A stretch of DNA of 64,000 nucleotides from Salinisphaera sp052044135 (lineage in GTDB: Bacteria; Pseudomonadota; Gammaproteobacteria; Nevskiales; Salinisphaeraceae): contig NZ_JBQDYF010000002.1 in assembly GCF_052044135.1 (NCBI RefSeq), forward strand, positions 1-64,000, in the 5' to 3' direction. Positions 44,570 through 57,204 of the stretch are shown here, piece after piece. The notes beneath the pieces were generated by a model that had not been told where the DNA came from, did not search any database, and saw only the letters and a list, made by a program, of their open reading frames with translations. The stretch's first letter is position 1; every line of letters starts with the position of its first letter. A program made the translations under genes and the position numbers.

Positions 44570-46531
44570 CTACGGCTTGAAGGCGACGGTCCAGCTGTCG
44601 TTGGCCAGTGCCAGGACGGTGTCGACGGCCTCGGCGGGCACGCCCTCGCGATTGCCCTGTTCGAGCGGGTCGTAGTGGAACACGAACAGGCGCGAGGCGA
44701 ACTGGTGGAAGGGCAGGCTGGCCTCGCCATGGCGTTCGCCGTGGCCGTGGGTGTCGGTGCAGATCCCCTGGCCCCAGTCCTGGCCGCTGTCGTTGTTGGG
44801 GTTGAAGAAATAGACGCGCATTTCGCCGTCCGGGTCGAGCGCGACGCGGCGGATGGCGATGGCGTGGCGGCCGATGTAGCGGGCGGCGCTGTCGGTGGCG
44901 GCGATGCCGGCCGGCTGCGGGTGGATCACCGGCACACCGCCGTTATAGGCCGGGTGGTAGCTGGCGTAGAAGTCGCGGATGAAGGCGGCGTGGTCCTGGA
45001 TCTGATCGGTGCGGGCGTTGGCGACGACGCGAAAGCCGTTGCCGACCCACCAGCCGTAGAACTCGGGATGAATCCAGCGGTGCAGGTCGTCGTCGCGTTC
45101 GCCGCAGAGCCGGCCCATTTCGATGTAGATGCGGTCCAGATGCGGCACCAGAATCATTGACACCGGGTCCACGTCCAGCGGGCGCTGTTTGGCCAGCCCG
45201 GCCGCCAGGCCCTTGGAGGAGACGATGTCGCCCTCGAAGCGCAGCAGCACTTCGTTGTCACGCGCGGCCCAGGCGATGAGCTGGAGCAGGTAGTCCGGAT
45301 CGTTGTCGGCCCACATCGACAGGCCGATCACCGATTGGCAGGTCGGGTTGTTGCCCTGGCCGACGCCGAGCGGCTGGCCGAGCAGGTTGAGCACGCCGGC
45401 CATGAGCCATACGCGCGGCGCGCGGCGCGCGCCGAAAGCGGTGCTGAGCGTGGCCTCCGTCTCGGCCGACAGGGGCAGGCGCAATTGGCGCGACAGGCCG
45501 GCGGCGACCGGGCCGTTGAACAGGGTGCCGCGCTCGAGCAACTGGGCGAGGCCATAGACCGCCTGGGCGGTCTCGACGAAGATGATGTCGTCGATGATTT
45601 CGTGCACCAGCGCGGTATGGCACTGGTAGGCATCGGTGCCGGTACGGCCCAGCCCGAGCGTGACCGGGATCAGGTGCTCGCCGCCGATTTCGGGGGTCCG
45701 CAGGTGGCGCAGGAACACGGCGTTGTACACCGAGACCAACCCGGTGTCGTGCATGGCCTGGGCAAACCCCTGGGCTTCGGCGCGCAGCTCGTCGTCGGTG
45801 AAGGTCGGCAGGCGCATGCGGTAGACATCCACGCCGGGGTCTTCGGCGCAGCCGGGCGTGGGCGCGAACAGGCAGTTCACGAGCTGCTGGGCGGCGGTGT
45901 TGTCGGTGTCGAGCGTCGGGTCGAACAGGCATTCGGCGATCTGGATGACCATTTCGCGCACGTCGTCGACGTCGATCGGGCGTTGTTCGAGAATACGCCA
46001 GACTTCCGCCACCAGGCTGTCGAGGATGCTCTCGTAGCCCATCGCCTCGACCTGGAACTGGTACAGCGCGGCCACCATCGGCCCGAGGGAAAACGGCCGT
46101 TCGCGGTCGGCCTCCCGCAGCTGGCCGGAGAGCAGGTCGAGGTTGAGCGCCATGACCTGGGTGATGAACTGGCGCGCGTGCTCGGCGGTGATGCGCGGGT
46201 GCGCATAGTCGCCGCGCGCGACGGCCAGCAGGCGCAGCTGGCTGAGTGCTTCGATGACGGTGGTCTGCGCATCGCCGGTGCGTAGCGAGAGCTTGGCAAT
46301 ATCGGGCTGCAGAATAGCCGGGTGGTCCCAGTCGGTGCCGCGAAACACGCCCGCCGACTCAAAGCGTTTGACGCGATGATAGAGGGCGGCGGGGCCGCCT
46401 TCCTCGGCCAGCACCATGCCGGCGGCGGCCAGCGCCTGGGCATTGGAAGCATTCGGGTCGGCCTGGCGGGCCTGGCCCAGCGCCATCAGCGTCTGGTCGA
46501 ACTGGGAAGTGCTCGGCGTGCTCGGGGTCAT
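44570..46531 (-). CDS. Large uncharacterised protein, possible papain-like fold
   Basis: This protein of 653 residues belongs to no family I can name. It lacks a signal peptide and membrane segments. The N-terminal 300 residues are mostly helical by composition. Three later blocks resemble a papain-type triad: Cys398 in GNNPTCQSVIGLSMWA, His556 in GRHAIAIRRVAL, and Asn577 in RVYFFNPNN followed by WGQG. The order Cys-His-Asn and the WG after the Asn are as in papain-like hydrolases and transglutaminases, but this is inference. The ATG at 46531 is preferred to the TTG six codons upstream. It lies 104 bases downstream of sbcB on the same strand. Confidence 0.8.
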   Translation of the reverse strand: MTPSTPSTSQFDQTLMALGQARQADPNASNAQALAAAGMVLAEEGGPAALYHRVKRFESAGVFRGTDWDHPAILQPDIAKLSLRTGDAQTTVIEALSQLRLLAVARGDYAHPRITAEHARQFITQVMALNLDLLSGQLREADRERPFSLGPMVAALYQFQVEAMGYESILDSLVAEVWRILEQRPIDVDDVREMVIQIAECLFDPTLDTDNTAAQQLVNCLFAPTPGCAEDPGVDVYRMRLPTFTDDELRAEAQGFAQAMHDTGLVSVYNAVFLRHLRTPEIGGEHLIPVTLGLGRTGTDAYQCHTALVHEIIDDIIFVETAQAVYGLAQLLERGTLFNGPVAAGLSRQLRLPLSAETEATLSTAFGARRAPRVWLMAGVLNLLGQPLGVGQGNNPTCQSVIGLSMWADNDPDYLLQLIAWAARDNEVLLRFEGDIVSSKGLAAGLAKQRPLDVDPVSMILVPHLDRIYIEMGRLCGERDDDLHRWIHPEFYGWWVGNGFRVVANARTDQIQDHAAFIRDFYASYHPAYNGGVPVIHPQPAGIAATDSAARYIGRHAIAIRRVALDPDGEMRVYFFNPNNDSGQDWGQGICTDTHGHGERHGEASLPFHQFASRLFVFHYDPLEQGNREGVPAEAVDTVLALANDSWTVAFKP

Positions 46532-46634
46532 GCAGGGATATCGGCTCAAATGAAGTCGCGCTGCCGACGGGTGCCGGCGGGGCGTCGGCCACCATACACC
46601 GATTCACGGGCCATGCGGGCCCCGGGGCGGGGTG

Positions 46635-48073
46635 TCAGAGCATGCCGCGCAGCTTGTCGGCCCAGGCTTTCAGATCCAGCAGCAGTTGCAGCCGGGCCGG
46701 ATCGCCCTGGACGCGTTCCATGAGCGCGGCGACGACGTCGTCGTATTCGTCCAGCGTCAGGCCGCCGTCGGGCGCGAATTCCAGCCGCTTGGCGACCCAG
46801 TTGCGCCAGTCGTCGCGTTCGGCGTCGGTCAGCGAATCCGGGAAGTGCCGGGCGCGGTAGCGGAACAGCAGTTCGTTGAGCCGGTTGTCGGCGAACACAA
46901 TGGCCCCGTCGGCCAGTTCGGCGGGGGCGGTGGCGCGTACCGCGTCGGCCCGCTTGCGGTCGTCGTTGGAGACGAAGCCGTCGTACAGGGCAGCCTCGGC
47001 ATCGGAGTCGGCATCGAATACGCGGGCATCGAACACCGCCGTAGCCTTGGCCTCGACCTCGGTCAGCCGGTCGTGGATCGCCTTCCAGTGGCGCCGGCAC
47101 TGGTTGATGTCGAGATTCAGCCGGGCGGCTTCGCTCTCGCGCATCATCTCGAACGGCGCCAGAACCGGGCATTTGTTCAGATGCACGCCCTTGAGCGCGA
47201 CTCTCGGCGTGTCTTCCGGCAGATCCGCGCTGGGGGTGAAGATGCGCTCGTGGATTTCGTCGGGGGCCAGTTCCAGCAGCGGCGCCGGGTCCACCCGCAG
47301 GTCGTAGACGATGAGACAGTTCTTGTTCGATGGGTGGGCCGCGATCGGCATCACCGGCGACAGGCAGCCGTTCTCGGCCGGGAATTTGGACGAGACGTGC
47401 AGCGCCGGCTTGCGCGTGTCCATGTCCAGCAATTGGCGGGCGCTGGTCTTGTCGCGGTGGTTGAGGACGTAGTCGTACAGCCGCGGCTGCTTGTCGCGGA
47501 TCAGCCTGGCCAGGCCGATGGTGGCGGATACGTCCGACAGCGCATCGTGCGCGCGCTCCTGGACCAGGTTGTTGGCCGGGGCGAGCTGGTCGAGCCTGAA
47601 GCTCGGGGCGCCATCCTCGCGCTTCGGCCACTCGATGCCGTCCGGGCGCAGCGCATAGGTCAGCCGCACCATGTTGATGATGTCCCACCGGGAACAGCCG
47701 TTCTGCCACTCGCGGGCATACGGGTCGAAGAAATTGCGCCACAGGGTATGGCGGGTGACTTCGTCGTCGAACGCCAGGCTGTTGTAGCCGACGCTGCAGG
47801 TGCCCGGTCGCGCCATTTCGGCGACGATGGTTTCGATGAACTCGGGCTCGGGCACGCCGTGTTCGGCCGCGTACTGCGGCGTGATGCCGGTGATCAGCGT
47901 GGCCTCGGGGTGGCCGAGCATGTCGGCCGACGGCTGGCAGTACAGCACCAGCGGGTCGCCGATGACGTTGAAATCCATATCGGTGCGGATGCCGGCGAAC
48001 TGGGCCGGCTTATCGCGCCTGGGGTCGGCGCCGAAGGTTTCGTAGTCGTGCCAGAAGAAGGTCGGCTCGGCCA

Positions 48074-48074
<1 letters not shown>
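46635..48074 (-). CDS. sbcB: Exodeoxyribonuclease I
   Basis: This 479-residue protein is a DEDDh 3'-5' single-strand DNA exonuclease. The first motif is FFWHDYETFGADP; the family block GYNSLAFDDEVTR and the HDALSDVSATIGLARL motif with the catalytic His and Asp follow. The C-terminal SH3-like and helical parts keep the size of E. coli ExoI (475). It acts in recombination and mismatch repair. Its start codon shares one base with the stop of the upstream ABC-F gene (TGATG), so the two are coupled. Confidence 0.96.
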
Positions 48075-49975
<1,901 letters not shown>

Positions 49976-50158
49976 GGGCGCGATTGTAAAGGATCGCCGC
50001 GGCTGAACCGACCGCAATCGGCGATTCATCGGCCCGGGTGGCGCATGCGCGCGGGTTTGCGGGCCCGGTCCGACGCATCATCCGGGCGACCGGGCGCTAT
50101 TGCGGTCGCCCTGTGCGCAGGCTAATTTGAAGCCCCGGGGTTCTCACAGGGGGCGGCC

Positions 50159-50449
50159 ATGACGGCCCATCGCAGGTTCTACGGCGCGGCCTACGCGATC
50201 GCGAGTCTCGTGTTGCTGGTGGTCGTCACCCTGCCGATCTACTGGCTGCTGGTGGTCGCCGGCGCGCCCTACGCTCTGTGCTACTGGGTGATGTCGTTTC
50301 TGATCAGTGGCGGTGTTTATCTCGCGCTGTGCCTGTATCGCGAGCATGCGCTCGAAACCGGGCCGTTCTTTGCGCTCACGTTATCTTTCGCCACGGCGAT
50401 GACAGTCATGTATGTGTTGTTCGCCGGTACCAGCACGCTGACCGGCTGA
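50159..50449 (+). CDS. Small integral membrane protein, unknown
   Basis: This 96-residue protein has three hydrophobic segments (about 10-32, 40-57 and 68-90) and a short basic start. GGGGGCGG lies just before the ATG. I do not recognise the family. It is divergent from the ABC-F gene and convergent on rhlE. The bidirectional-looking terminator at 50463-50496 could also end its message. Confidence 0.7.
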   Translation: MTAHRRFYGAAYAIASLVLLVVVTLPIYWLLVVAGAPYALCYWVMSFLISGGVYLALCLYREHALETGPFFALTLSFATAMTVMYVLFAGTSTLTG

Positions 50450-50462
50450 CGCGGCGCCCATG

Positions 50463-50496
50463 AAAAAAGCGCGCCAGGCTCGAAGCCCGACGCGCC
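50463..50496 (-). terminator. Rho-independent terminator of rhlE
   Basis: On the minus strand a 12-bp stem (GCGCGTCGGGCT / AGCCTGGCGCGC, two wobble pairs) with a TCG loop runs into six Ts. It lies 52 bases after the rhlE stop. Confidence 0.9.
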
Positions 50497-50547
50497 TTGC
50501 GGGCGCCGCATCGATGGCCGAAGCGCATCAATGCCGGCGGGCCGCGA

Positions 50548-51933
<1,386 letters not shown>

Positions 51934-52174
51934 GCATTGTCCTGGTGGTGTGAATAGCAGACCGACCTGGATTGTTGTGCAGTGTCCGTGTCGATCTTCG
52001 GCGGCCAAGCGGAAGGCTCGGCGGCGCGGCTTCGGTCGGGGCCCGTGCGATGGCATATGGGTGGAACCGACCGACTTAAGTATAACGCGTACCGGACGTC
52101 ACGTCATCGCGGGCAACGCCCCGGTTTTATGGCATCGTGGCGCTCAACCTTCCCAGCCATGGAATGCTCGACCC

Positions 52175-52690
52175 ATGACCGATGAATTCGCGCCGCTGCG
52201 AATTGCGGTGCTGACCGTATCCGACACCCGCACCGAGGCTACCGACAAGTCCGGCCGCGTTCTGGTCGAACGCCTGCAGGCGGCCGGCCACATCCTGCAC
52301 GATAAGCGTATCTGCCCGGACGATGTGTACGAATTGCGCGCGATCGTCGCACGCTGGATCGCCGATGACGCCCCGGACGTGGTGATCACGACCGGCGGCA
52401 CCGGGCTGACCGGGCGCGATGTCACGCCGCAGGCGATCGAGGTACTGTTCGATCGGCGTATCGATGGCTTCGGCGAGATGTTCCGGATGTTGTCGTACGA
52501 CGCCATCGGCACCTCCACGCTCCAATCGCGCGCGATCGCCGGCGTGGCCAGGGCCACGTTCATCTTCTGCCTGCCGGGTTCGTCGGGCGCGGCGGCCGAC
52601 GGCTGGGACAAGCTCATTGCCGACCAGATCGATATTCGCACGCGGCCGTGCAATCTCCATGAGCTGCGGCCGCGACTGCTGGAGCGTTGA
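52175..52690 (+). CDS. moaB: Molybdenum cofactor biosynthesis protein MoaB
   Basis: This 171-residue protein has the MoaB/MogA fold: LRIAVLTVSDTRTEATDKSG at the start, the molybdopterin-binding VVITTGGTGLTGRDVTP, and FCLPGSSGAAADGWDKLI. These proteins adenylylate molybdopterin before metal insertion. No other moa gene is adjacent. The ATG at 52175 aligns with family starts; the upstream extension is antisense to the rhlE leader. Confidence 0.94.
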   Translation: MTDEFAPLRIAVLTVSDTRTEATDKSGRVLVERLQAAGHILHDKRICPDDVYELRAIVARWIADDAPDVVITTGGTGLTGRDVTPQAIEVLFDRRIDGFGEMFRMLSYDAIGTSTLQSRAIAGVARATFIFCLPGSSGAAADGWDKLIADQIDIRTRPCNLHELRPRLLER

Positions 52691-52767
52691 TTGTGCGCCG
52701 CCGGTGATCGTCGCCCGTGTGGGCGTTGGCCGGCACGCCGGCATGCCGACGTGGCCCGCGTCGCCAG

Positions 52768-52803
52768 AAAAAAGCCCCCGCCGAGCGCTCGGCAGGGGAT
52801 TTT
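52768..52803. terminator. Bidirectional terminator between moaB and ppa
   Basis: A palindromic stem with core GCCGAGCGCTCGGC, flanked by CCCC and GGGG, lies between the convergent genes. On the minus strand it runs into six Ts, giving a strong terminator for ppa. On the plus strand only ATTTTC follows, so it is weaker for moaB. Confidence 0.85.
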
Positions 52804-52854
52804 CATCGCGCGAATGCCGGCCATTCGGCCGGGCATCGGATGGCGCGCCAGCGA

Positions 52855-53388
52855 TCAGCCCTTGTTGTAGGCCTCGATGGATTTCTCGATCTCGGCCTTC
52901 GCCTTGTCGACGCCTTCCCAGCCGGTGATCTTGACCCACTTGCCTTTTTCTTCGTCCTTGTAGTGTTCGAAGAAGTGCTGGATCTTGTTCTTCAGGCGGT
53001 CGTCGATGTCGCCGAGATCGCGCACGTCCTTGTAGTAGTCGGTGCTGATCTTGTCGGTCGGCACGGCCAGGATTTTGGCGTCCAGGCCCGATTCGTCCTC
53101 GGTGCCCAGCACGGCCACCGGGCGGCACTTGATCACCGCGCCCGGCACGATCGGCTCGGGGGTGAGCACCAGCACGTCGACCGGGTCGCCGTCGTCGTAC
53201 AGGGTCTTCGGCACGAAGCCGTAGTTGGCCGGATAGTGCATCGCGACGTTCATGAAGCGATCCACCATCAGGCAGTTGCTGTCCTTGTCCACTTCATACT
53301 TCACCGAGGAGGAGCCCTCGACGATTTCGATGATGACGTTGATTTCTTCGGGCGGGTTCTTGCCCGGCGTCAGTGCTTCGTAGCCCAT
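52855..53388 (-). CDS. ppa: Inorganic pyrophosphatase, family I
   Basis: This 177-residue soluble enzyme hydrolyses PPi to phosphate. The family I signature DGDPVDVLVLT carries the metal-binding Asp residues, and YPANYGFVP and KITGWEG are also typical. Length matches the E. coli enzyme (176). The ATG at 53388 (MGYEALTPG) is chosen because the upstream frame is noise. It lies 307 bases downstream of a PPi-type phosphofructokinase gene on the same strand. Ppa would compete for the PPi that enzyme needs. Confidence 0.95.
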   Translation of the reverse strand: MGYEALTPGKNPPEEINVIIEIVEGSSSVKYEVDKDSNCLMVDRFMNVAMHYPANYGFVPKTLYDDGDPVDVLVLTPEPIVPGAVIKCRPVAVLGTEDESGLDAKILAVPTDKISTDYYKDVRDLGDIDDRLKNKIQHFFEHYKDEEKGKWVKITGWEGVDKAKAEIEKSIEAYNKG

Positions 53389-53695
53389 CTGCGCCTTCCG
53401 TTGTGATTGGTGGATTGAGAATCGGGCGTTAGTGTACCGAAGGCGGGGCGCAAACCCGAACAGCGCGCGACACCGGCGCAAGCCCGCCGGGATGCGCCGG
53501 GCCGGCCTTGATGTGCGCTGGCCCCGGCCGGGCCAGCCGGCGACCCCGCGTGAAACCTCGATCAGGGGCGGCGCACCGGGTCCGGCCGCAAGTCGATGCC
53601 TTGGTGCCGCCGGCTTGCCGACCAAGAATGCGGTTATCTCAATAGGCTCAAAAAGCCTAAGCCGAGTCTGTCTGAACCGCCGTCGGGCAACGGAT
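53389..53695. other. Intergenic region between pfp and ppa
   Basis: No gene is seen. On the minus strand GTCTGAA and TTCAGAC pair around the pfp stop (about 53669-53702), and a smaller stem TTAGGCT/AGCCTAT with a T-rich loop follows at about 53642-53661. Neither has a strong U-tract after it, so any termination here is weak. The ppa promoter must also be here. Confidence 0.4.
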
Positions 53696-54958
53696 TCAGA
53701 CCTCGAATGCGGTATTCAGCTTCTTCGGCACCGCCTGGTTCCTGAGCCGGGCATAGTCCGGCAGGCCATCCACATAGGGCGGATAGTTCTCGCCGGCGAT
53801 CAGCGGCTTGAGGTAGCGGCGCGCGGTCTCGGTGATATGGAAGCCATCTTCGCTGATGAAATTGCGCGGCATGAATTTCTCGACGTTGGCCACATCGGCC
53901 AGCGGCGCCTCGCCCAGCGACCAGCGATAGGGCGCGTCCGATTCGCGCTTGATGGTCACCATGACGCCGGATTTGCCCGCCACCGCGTACTCGACCGCAG
54001 CACGGCCGACGGCGTAGGCCTGCTCGACATCGGTTGCCGAAGCAATATGGCGTGCGGCCCGCATCAGGTAGTCGGCAATGGCGTAGTGGTACTTGTAGCC
54101 GAGCCCGGATTTGACCAGCTCGGCGATCCGGGGCGCGACGCCGCCCAGTTGTACATGGCCGAAGGCATCGGCCTCGCGGCCGTCGCCGCGTTTGAACTCG
54201 GCCCCGATCTCGACGCCTTCCGAGGCCACGATCGTGCAGTAGCCATACGTCTTGACGGTTTCATCGACCCGGGCCAGGAACTTCGCGCGATCGAACGCGA
54301 TTTCAGGGAACAGCAGGATATGCGGCGCATCGCCCGCCTCCTCGGCGGCCAACCCGCCGGCGGCAGCGGTCCAGCCGGCGTGCCGGCCCATCACCTCGAG
54401 GATGAACACCTTGGTCGAGGTACGGCACATGCTGTGCAGGTCGTAGCCGGCCTCGCGGATCGAGACCGCGGTGTACTTGGCCACGCTGCCGAAACCGGGG
54501 GAGCAGTCGGTGTGCGGCAGGTCGTTGTCCATGGTCTTGGGGATATGGATCGCCTGGATGGGATAACCGAGGGCGTCGGCCAGCTGGCTGATCTTGGCGC
54601 AGGTATCGGCCGAGTCGCCGCCGCCGTTATAGAAGAAGTAGCCGATGTCGTGGGCCTTGAACACCTCGATCAGGCGTTCGTACTCGGCGCGGTTTTCCTC
54701 CAGGCCCTTGAGCTTGTAGCGCGCCGAGCCGAACGCGCCGGCGGGCGTGTGCCGCAGCGCCGCGATGGTGGCGTCGTCCTCGGCCGAGGTGTCGATCAGG
54801 TCCTCGGTGAGCGCGCCGACAATGCCGTCGCGGCCGGCATAGAGCGTGCCGATGGTATCGCCGTGCTCGCGGGCCGCCTCGATCACGCCGGCGGCCGATG
54901 CGTTGATCACGGCGGTCACGCCGCCGCTCTGGGCATAGAAGGCGTTCTTCTTCGTCAT
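53696..54958 (-). CDS. pfp: 6-phosphofructokinase, PPi-dependent type
   Basis: This 420-residue enzyme phosphorylates fructose-6-phosphate. Two features point to PPi as donor: the Lys and Asp in IPKTMDNDLPHTD and the Asp in the nucleotide loop FFYNGGGDSADT, where ATP enzymes have GGDGS. Substrate-binding segments SPGFGSVAKY and EVMGRHAGW are present. The reaction is reversible and can serve glycolysis and gluconeogenesis. The ATG at 54958 has an AAGGAAAG ribosome site; the longer frame upstream is Arg-rich noise. It precedes ppa on the same strand. Confidence 0.9.
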   Translation of the reverse strand: MTKKNAFYAQSGGVTAVINASAAGVIEAAREHGDTIGTLYAGRDGIVGALTEDLIDTSAEDDATIAALRHTPAGAFGSARYKLKGLEENRAEYERLIEVFKAHDIGYFFYNGGGDSADTCAKISQLADALGYPIQAIHIPKTMDNDLPHTDCSPGFGSVAKYTAVSIREAGYDLHSMCRTSTKVFILEVMGRHAGWTAAAGGLAAEEAGDAPHILLFPEIAFDRAKFLARVDETVKTYGYCTIVASEGVEIGAEFKRGDGREADAFGHVQLGGVAPRIAELVKSGLGYKYHYAIADYLMRAARHIASATDVEQAYAVGRAAVEYAVAGKSGVMVTIKRESDAPYRWSLGEAPLADVANVEKFMPRNFISEDGFHITETARRYLKPLIAGENYPPYVDGLPDYARLRNQAVPKKLNTAFEV

Positions 54959-55222
54959 CCGTGTCTTTCCTTTTGAGCTGGCCGGCGCCACGGCCGACGG
55001 TCGGGCCCCGGCTTGAACTCCGGCTGTCGAAGCGCGCGAGCGGCGGGTAAGCCGCGACCGGCGCAATCGTCTGCGGGCAAGCATACGTGAGCCCGAGAGC
55101 CTGAGACAATTGACTTGCCCGGGGGCAGACAGTAACGTCGAGCGTCGGCCAGCGCATCGGACGTCGCAGTCTGCGCGGCGGCCTCCACCCTAGAAATTTA
55201 AAGGTCTTTTGGCGGGGATATC

Positions 55223-55780
55223 ATGCTGAAAATCGTGCTGCTGGGCGCGCCTGGCTCGGGTAAGGGAACGCAGAGCGCCAAGCTCGTCGAGGGATATGGC
55301 GTGCCGCAGATCTCGACGGGTGATCTGCTGCGCACAGCGGTGGCGGAGCAGACCGAGTTGGGTTTGAAGGCCAAGGCGGCGATGGATGCCGGCGAGCTCG
55401 TGTCCGACGATATCGTGGTGGGCATGATGCGCGAGCGGCTCAACCAGCCCGACACGGAAAATGGCTTTATCCTCGACGGATTCCCGCGCAGCGAGGCCCA
55501 GGCCGAAACCCTGGACGAGCTGCTGACCGAGCTCGGCCGCCCGCTGCAGTGCGTGGTGCATCTCAAGGTCGACAACGAAGAACTCGTGAGTCGCCTGATG
55601 GCGCGTGGCCGGGCCGATGACAACGAGGAAACGATCCGCAATCGGCTGTCGGTTTACCAGGAGCAGACCCAGCCGCTCGTGGCTTATTATGAGCAGCGCG
55701 GTCTGCTCAAGCCGGTGGCCGGTGTCGGCGCGGTCGACGAGATATACGCGCGCATCAAGGCCGCCCTGGCCGACGTCTGA
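55223..55780 (+). CDS. adk: Adenylate kinase, short form
   Basis: This 185-residue kinase balances AMP, ADP and ATP. It has the P-loop GAPGSGKGTQ, the AMP-binding STGDLLRTAV and the block GFILDGFPRSEAQAE. The LID insertion with its zinc or hydrogen-bond motif, present in the 214-residue E. coli enzyme, is missing; the segment reads MARGRADDNEETIRNRL directly. It is therefore the short, eukaryote AK1-like form that occurs in several high-GC bacteria. A GGCGGGGA ribosome site precedes the ATG. Confidence 0.96.
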   Translation: MLKIVLLGAPGSGKGTQSAKLVEGYGVPQISTGDLLRTAVAEQTELGLKAKAAMDAGELVSDDIVVGMMRERLNQPDTENGFILDGFPRSEAQAETLDELLTELGRPLQCVVHLKVDNEELVSRLMARGRADDNEETIRNRLSVYQEQTQPLVAYYEQRGLLKPVAGVGAVDEIYARIKAALADV

Positions 55781-55980
55781 AGCGCGGTTTTGCGCGCATC
55801 AGCGCCGGTATCGCCGATCTCCGGTACCGGGCGCGCCCGGCGTCATTTACCCGGCCCGGAAATAGATGATTTCGGGTTGATGGCGCGAGTATGCGACCGC
55901 ATGATCGCCGCGGCCATTGGCCGCGAAGCCTTTGAAAATAAAAGACGAGCAGGTGCCGTCGTTTGTTTTTGAAGGCGTTG

Positions 55981-56007
55981 AAAACAGCTGATGAAGTCAG
56001 CTGTTTT
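55981..56007. terminator. Bidirectional terminator between adk and rnd
   Basis: A perfect 11-bp stem AAAACAGCTGA/TCAGCTGTTTT with a TGAAG loop lies between the convergent genes, 200 bases after adk and 10 bases after the rnd stop. Four Ts end it on either strand. Confidence 0.75.
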
Positions 56008-56016
56008 GATGCCGGA

Positions 56017-57186
56017 TTAACAGCCCCGGGCCGCGTCGGTGCGGGCGCTTTCCACCGCCTCGACCACGGCGCGTCCGGCAACTTCCGCGCGCCACCCCCG
56101 GAGCAGGCGGCCATCCCGCCGACCGGCCACGATCGCCGCCACGTCGGCCCGGCTGGCCACCGCGGCCGGTGGTATGTCGGCCGCTTCCGCGGCCCGGGCC
56201 AGGGCGCGCATGCCGGTCTTGATCCGGCGTCGCGTGGCTTCGTCCGGCGGTCCGGCGTTCGGGTCCAGCACCTCGGCCGGGCGCGTCAGCCCGCGCGCCA
56301 CGCAGTTCAGTAGCGCATCGCCGTGTCGCTCCAGCGTGCGCACGGGCAGATCCGGCGTGTCCGCCAGGTCGATATCGCGGGTGGGCTGGCTTTCGGCGAT
56401 GGCGATCAAGGGGGCATCGGCCAGAATCCAGCGCCGCGGCCGATCGGCGGCCATGGCCTCGCGCTCGCGCCAGTCGGCGAGCTCGGCCAGAACCTGTTGC
56501 GCGACCGGGGCGAGCCGGTTCCAGGCCTTGATCCGTCGCCAGGCGGCGCGGGTATCGACGTCGAAACGATCCGGCTCGACCATGCGCTCGAAGTCGCCGG
56601 CCAGCCAGTCGAGCCGATCGGCGGCGGCGAGCGTTTCACGCAGCATCGGGTAGGCGACAGCCAGATAGCGGACATCGTCGGCGGCGTAGTCGAGCGCGCC
56701 GTCCGGCAGCGGACGGTGGCTCCAGTCGGTGCGGGTGTGGCCCTTCGGCAGTTTCTTGTCGAGCAACGCCTCGACCAGGCGGGCATAGCCCATCTGGTCG
56801 TCGAAGCCGAGCAGCGGCGCGGCCACCTGGGTGTCGAAGATCGGCGCCGGCATCGTGCCGAAGCTCTGGTAGAGCACCTCGAGGTCCTGTTCGGCGGAGT
56901 GAAACACCTTGCGCACACGCGCATCGGTCAGCAGTCCGGCCAGTGGGGTCAGGTCGGAGAGCGCGAGGACGTCGATCAGGCCGATGTGATCGGTGTCGGC
57001 GATCTGCACCAGACACAGCTTCGGATAGTAGGTGCGCTCGCGCAGAAACTCCGTGTCGACGGCGATCCAGTCGCGATCCGCCAGTCCGGCCACGAACGCG
57101 GCCAGGGCGGCGTCGTCCTCGATCGTGACGACGCGCTGCGGCGCCTTCGGTATCATGCGCTTGGCTTCATCGAGCTTGTCGTTCAT
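56017..57186 (-). CDS. rnd: Ribonuclease D
   Basis: This 389-residue 3'-5' exoribonuclease trims tRNA precursors. The DEDDy catalytic motifs are visible: VDTEFLRERTYYP (Exo I), HSAEQDLEVLY (Exo II) and YAADDVRYL (Exo III, with the Tyr). HRDC-type helical domains follow (about 205-370). The ATG at 57186 (MNDKLDEAKRMI) is chosen since the exonuclease domain begins soon after; the upstream frame is antisense to the neighbouring membrane protein gene. It is divergent from that gene by 18 bases. Confidence 0.94.
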   Translation of the reverse strand: MNDKLDEAKRMIPKAPQRVVTIEDDAALAAFVAGLADRDWIAVDTEFLRERTYYPKLCLVQIADTDHIGLIDVLALSDLTPLAGLLTDARVRKVFHSAEQDLEVLYQSFGTMPAPIFDTQVAAPLLGFDDQMGYARLVEALLDKKLPKGHTRTDWSHRPLPDGALDYAADDVRYLAVAYPMLRETLAAADRLDWLAGDFERMVEPDRFDVDTRAAWRRIKAWNRLAPVAQQVLAELADWREREAMAADRPRRWILADAPLIAIAESQPTRDIDLADTPDLPVRTLERHGDALLNCVARGLTRPAEVLDPNAGPPDEATRRRIKTGMRALARAAEAADIPPAAVASRADVAAIVAGRRDGRLLRGWRAEVAGRAVVEAVESARTDAARGC

Positions 57187-57204
57187 AGGGATTTCGCGTT
57201 GACC

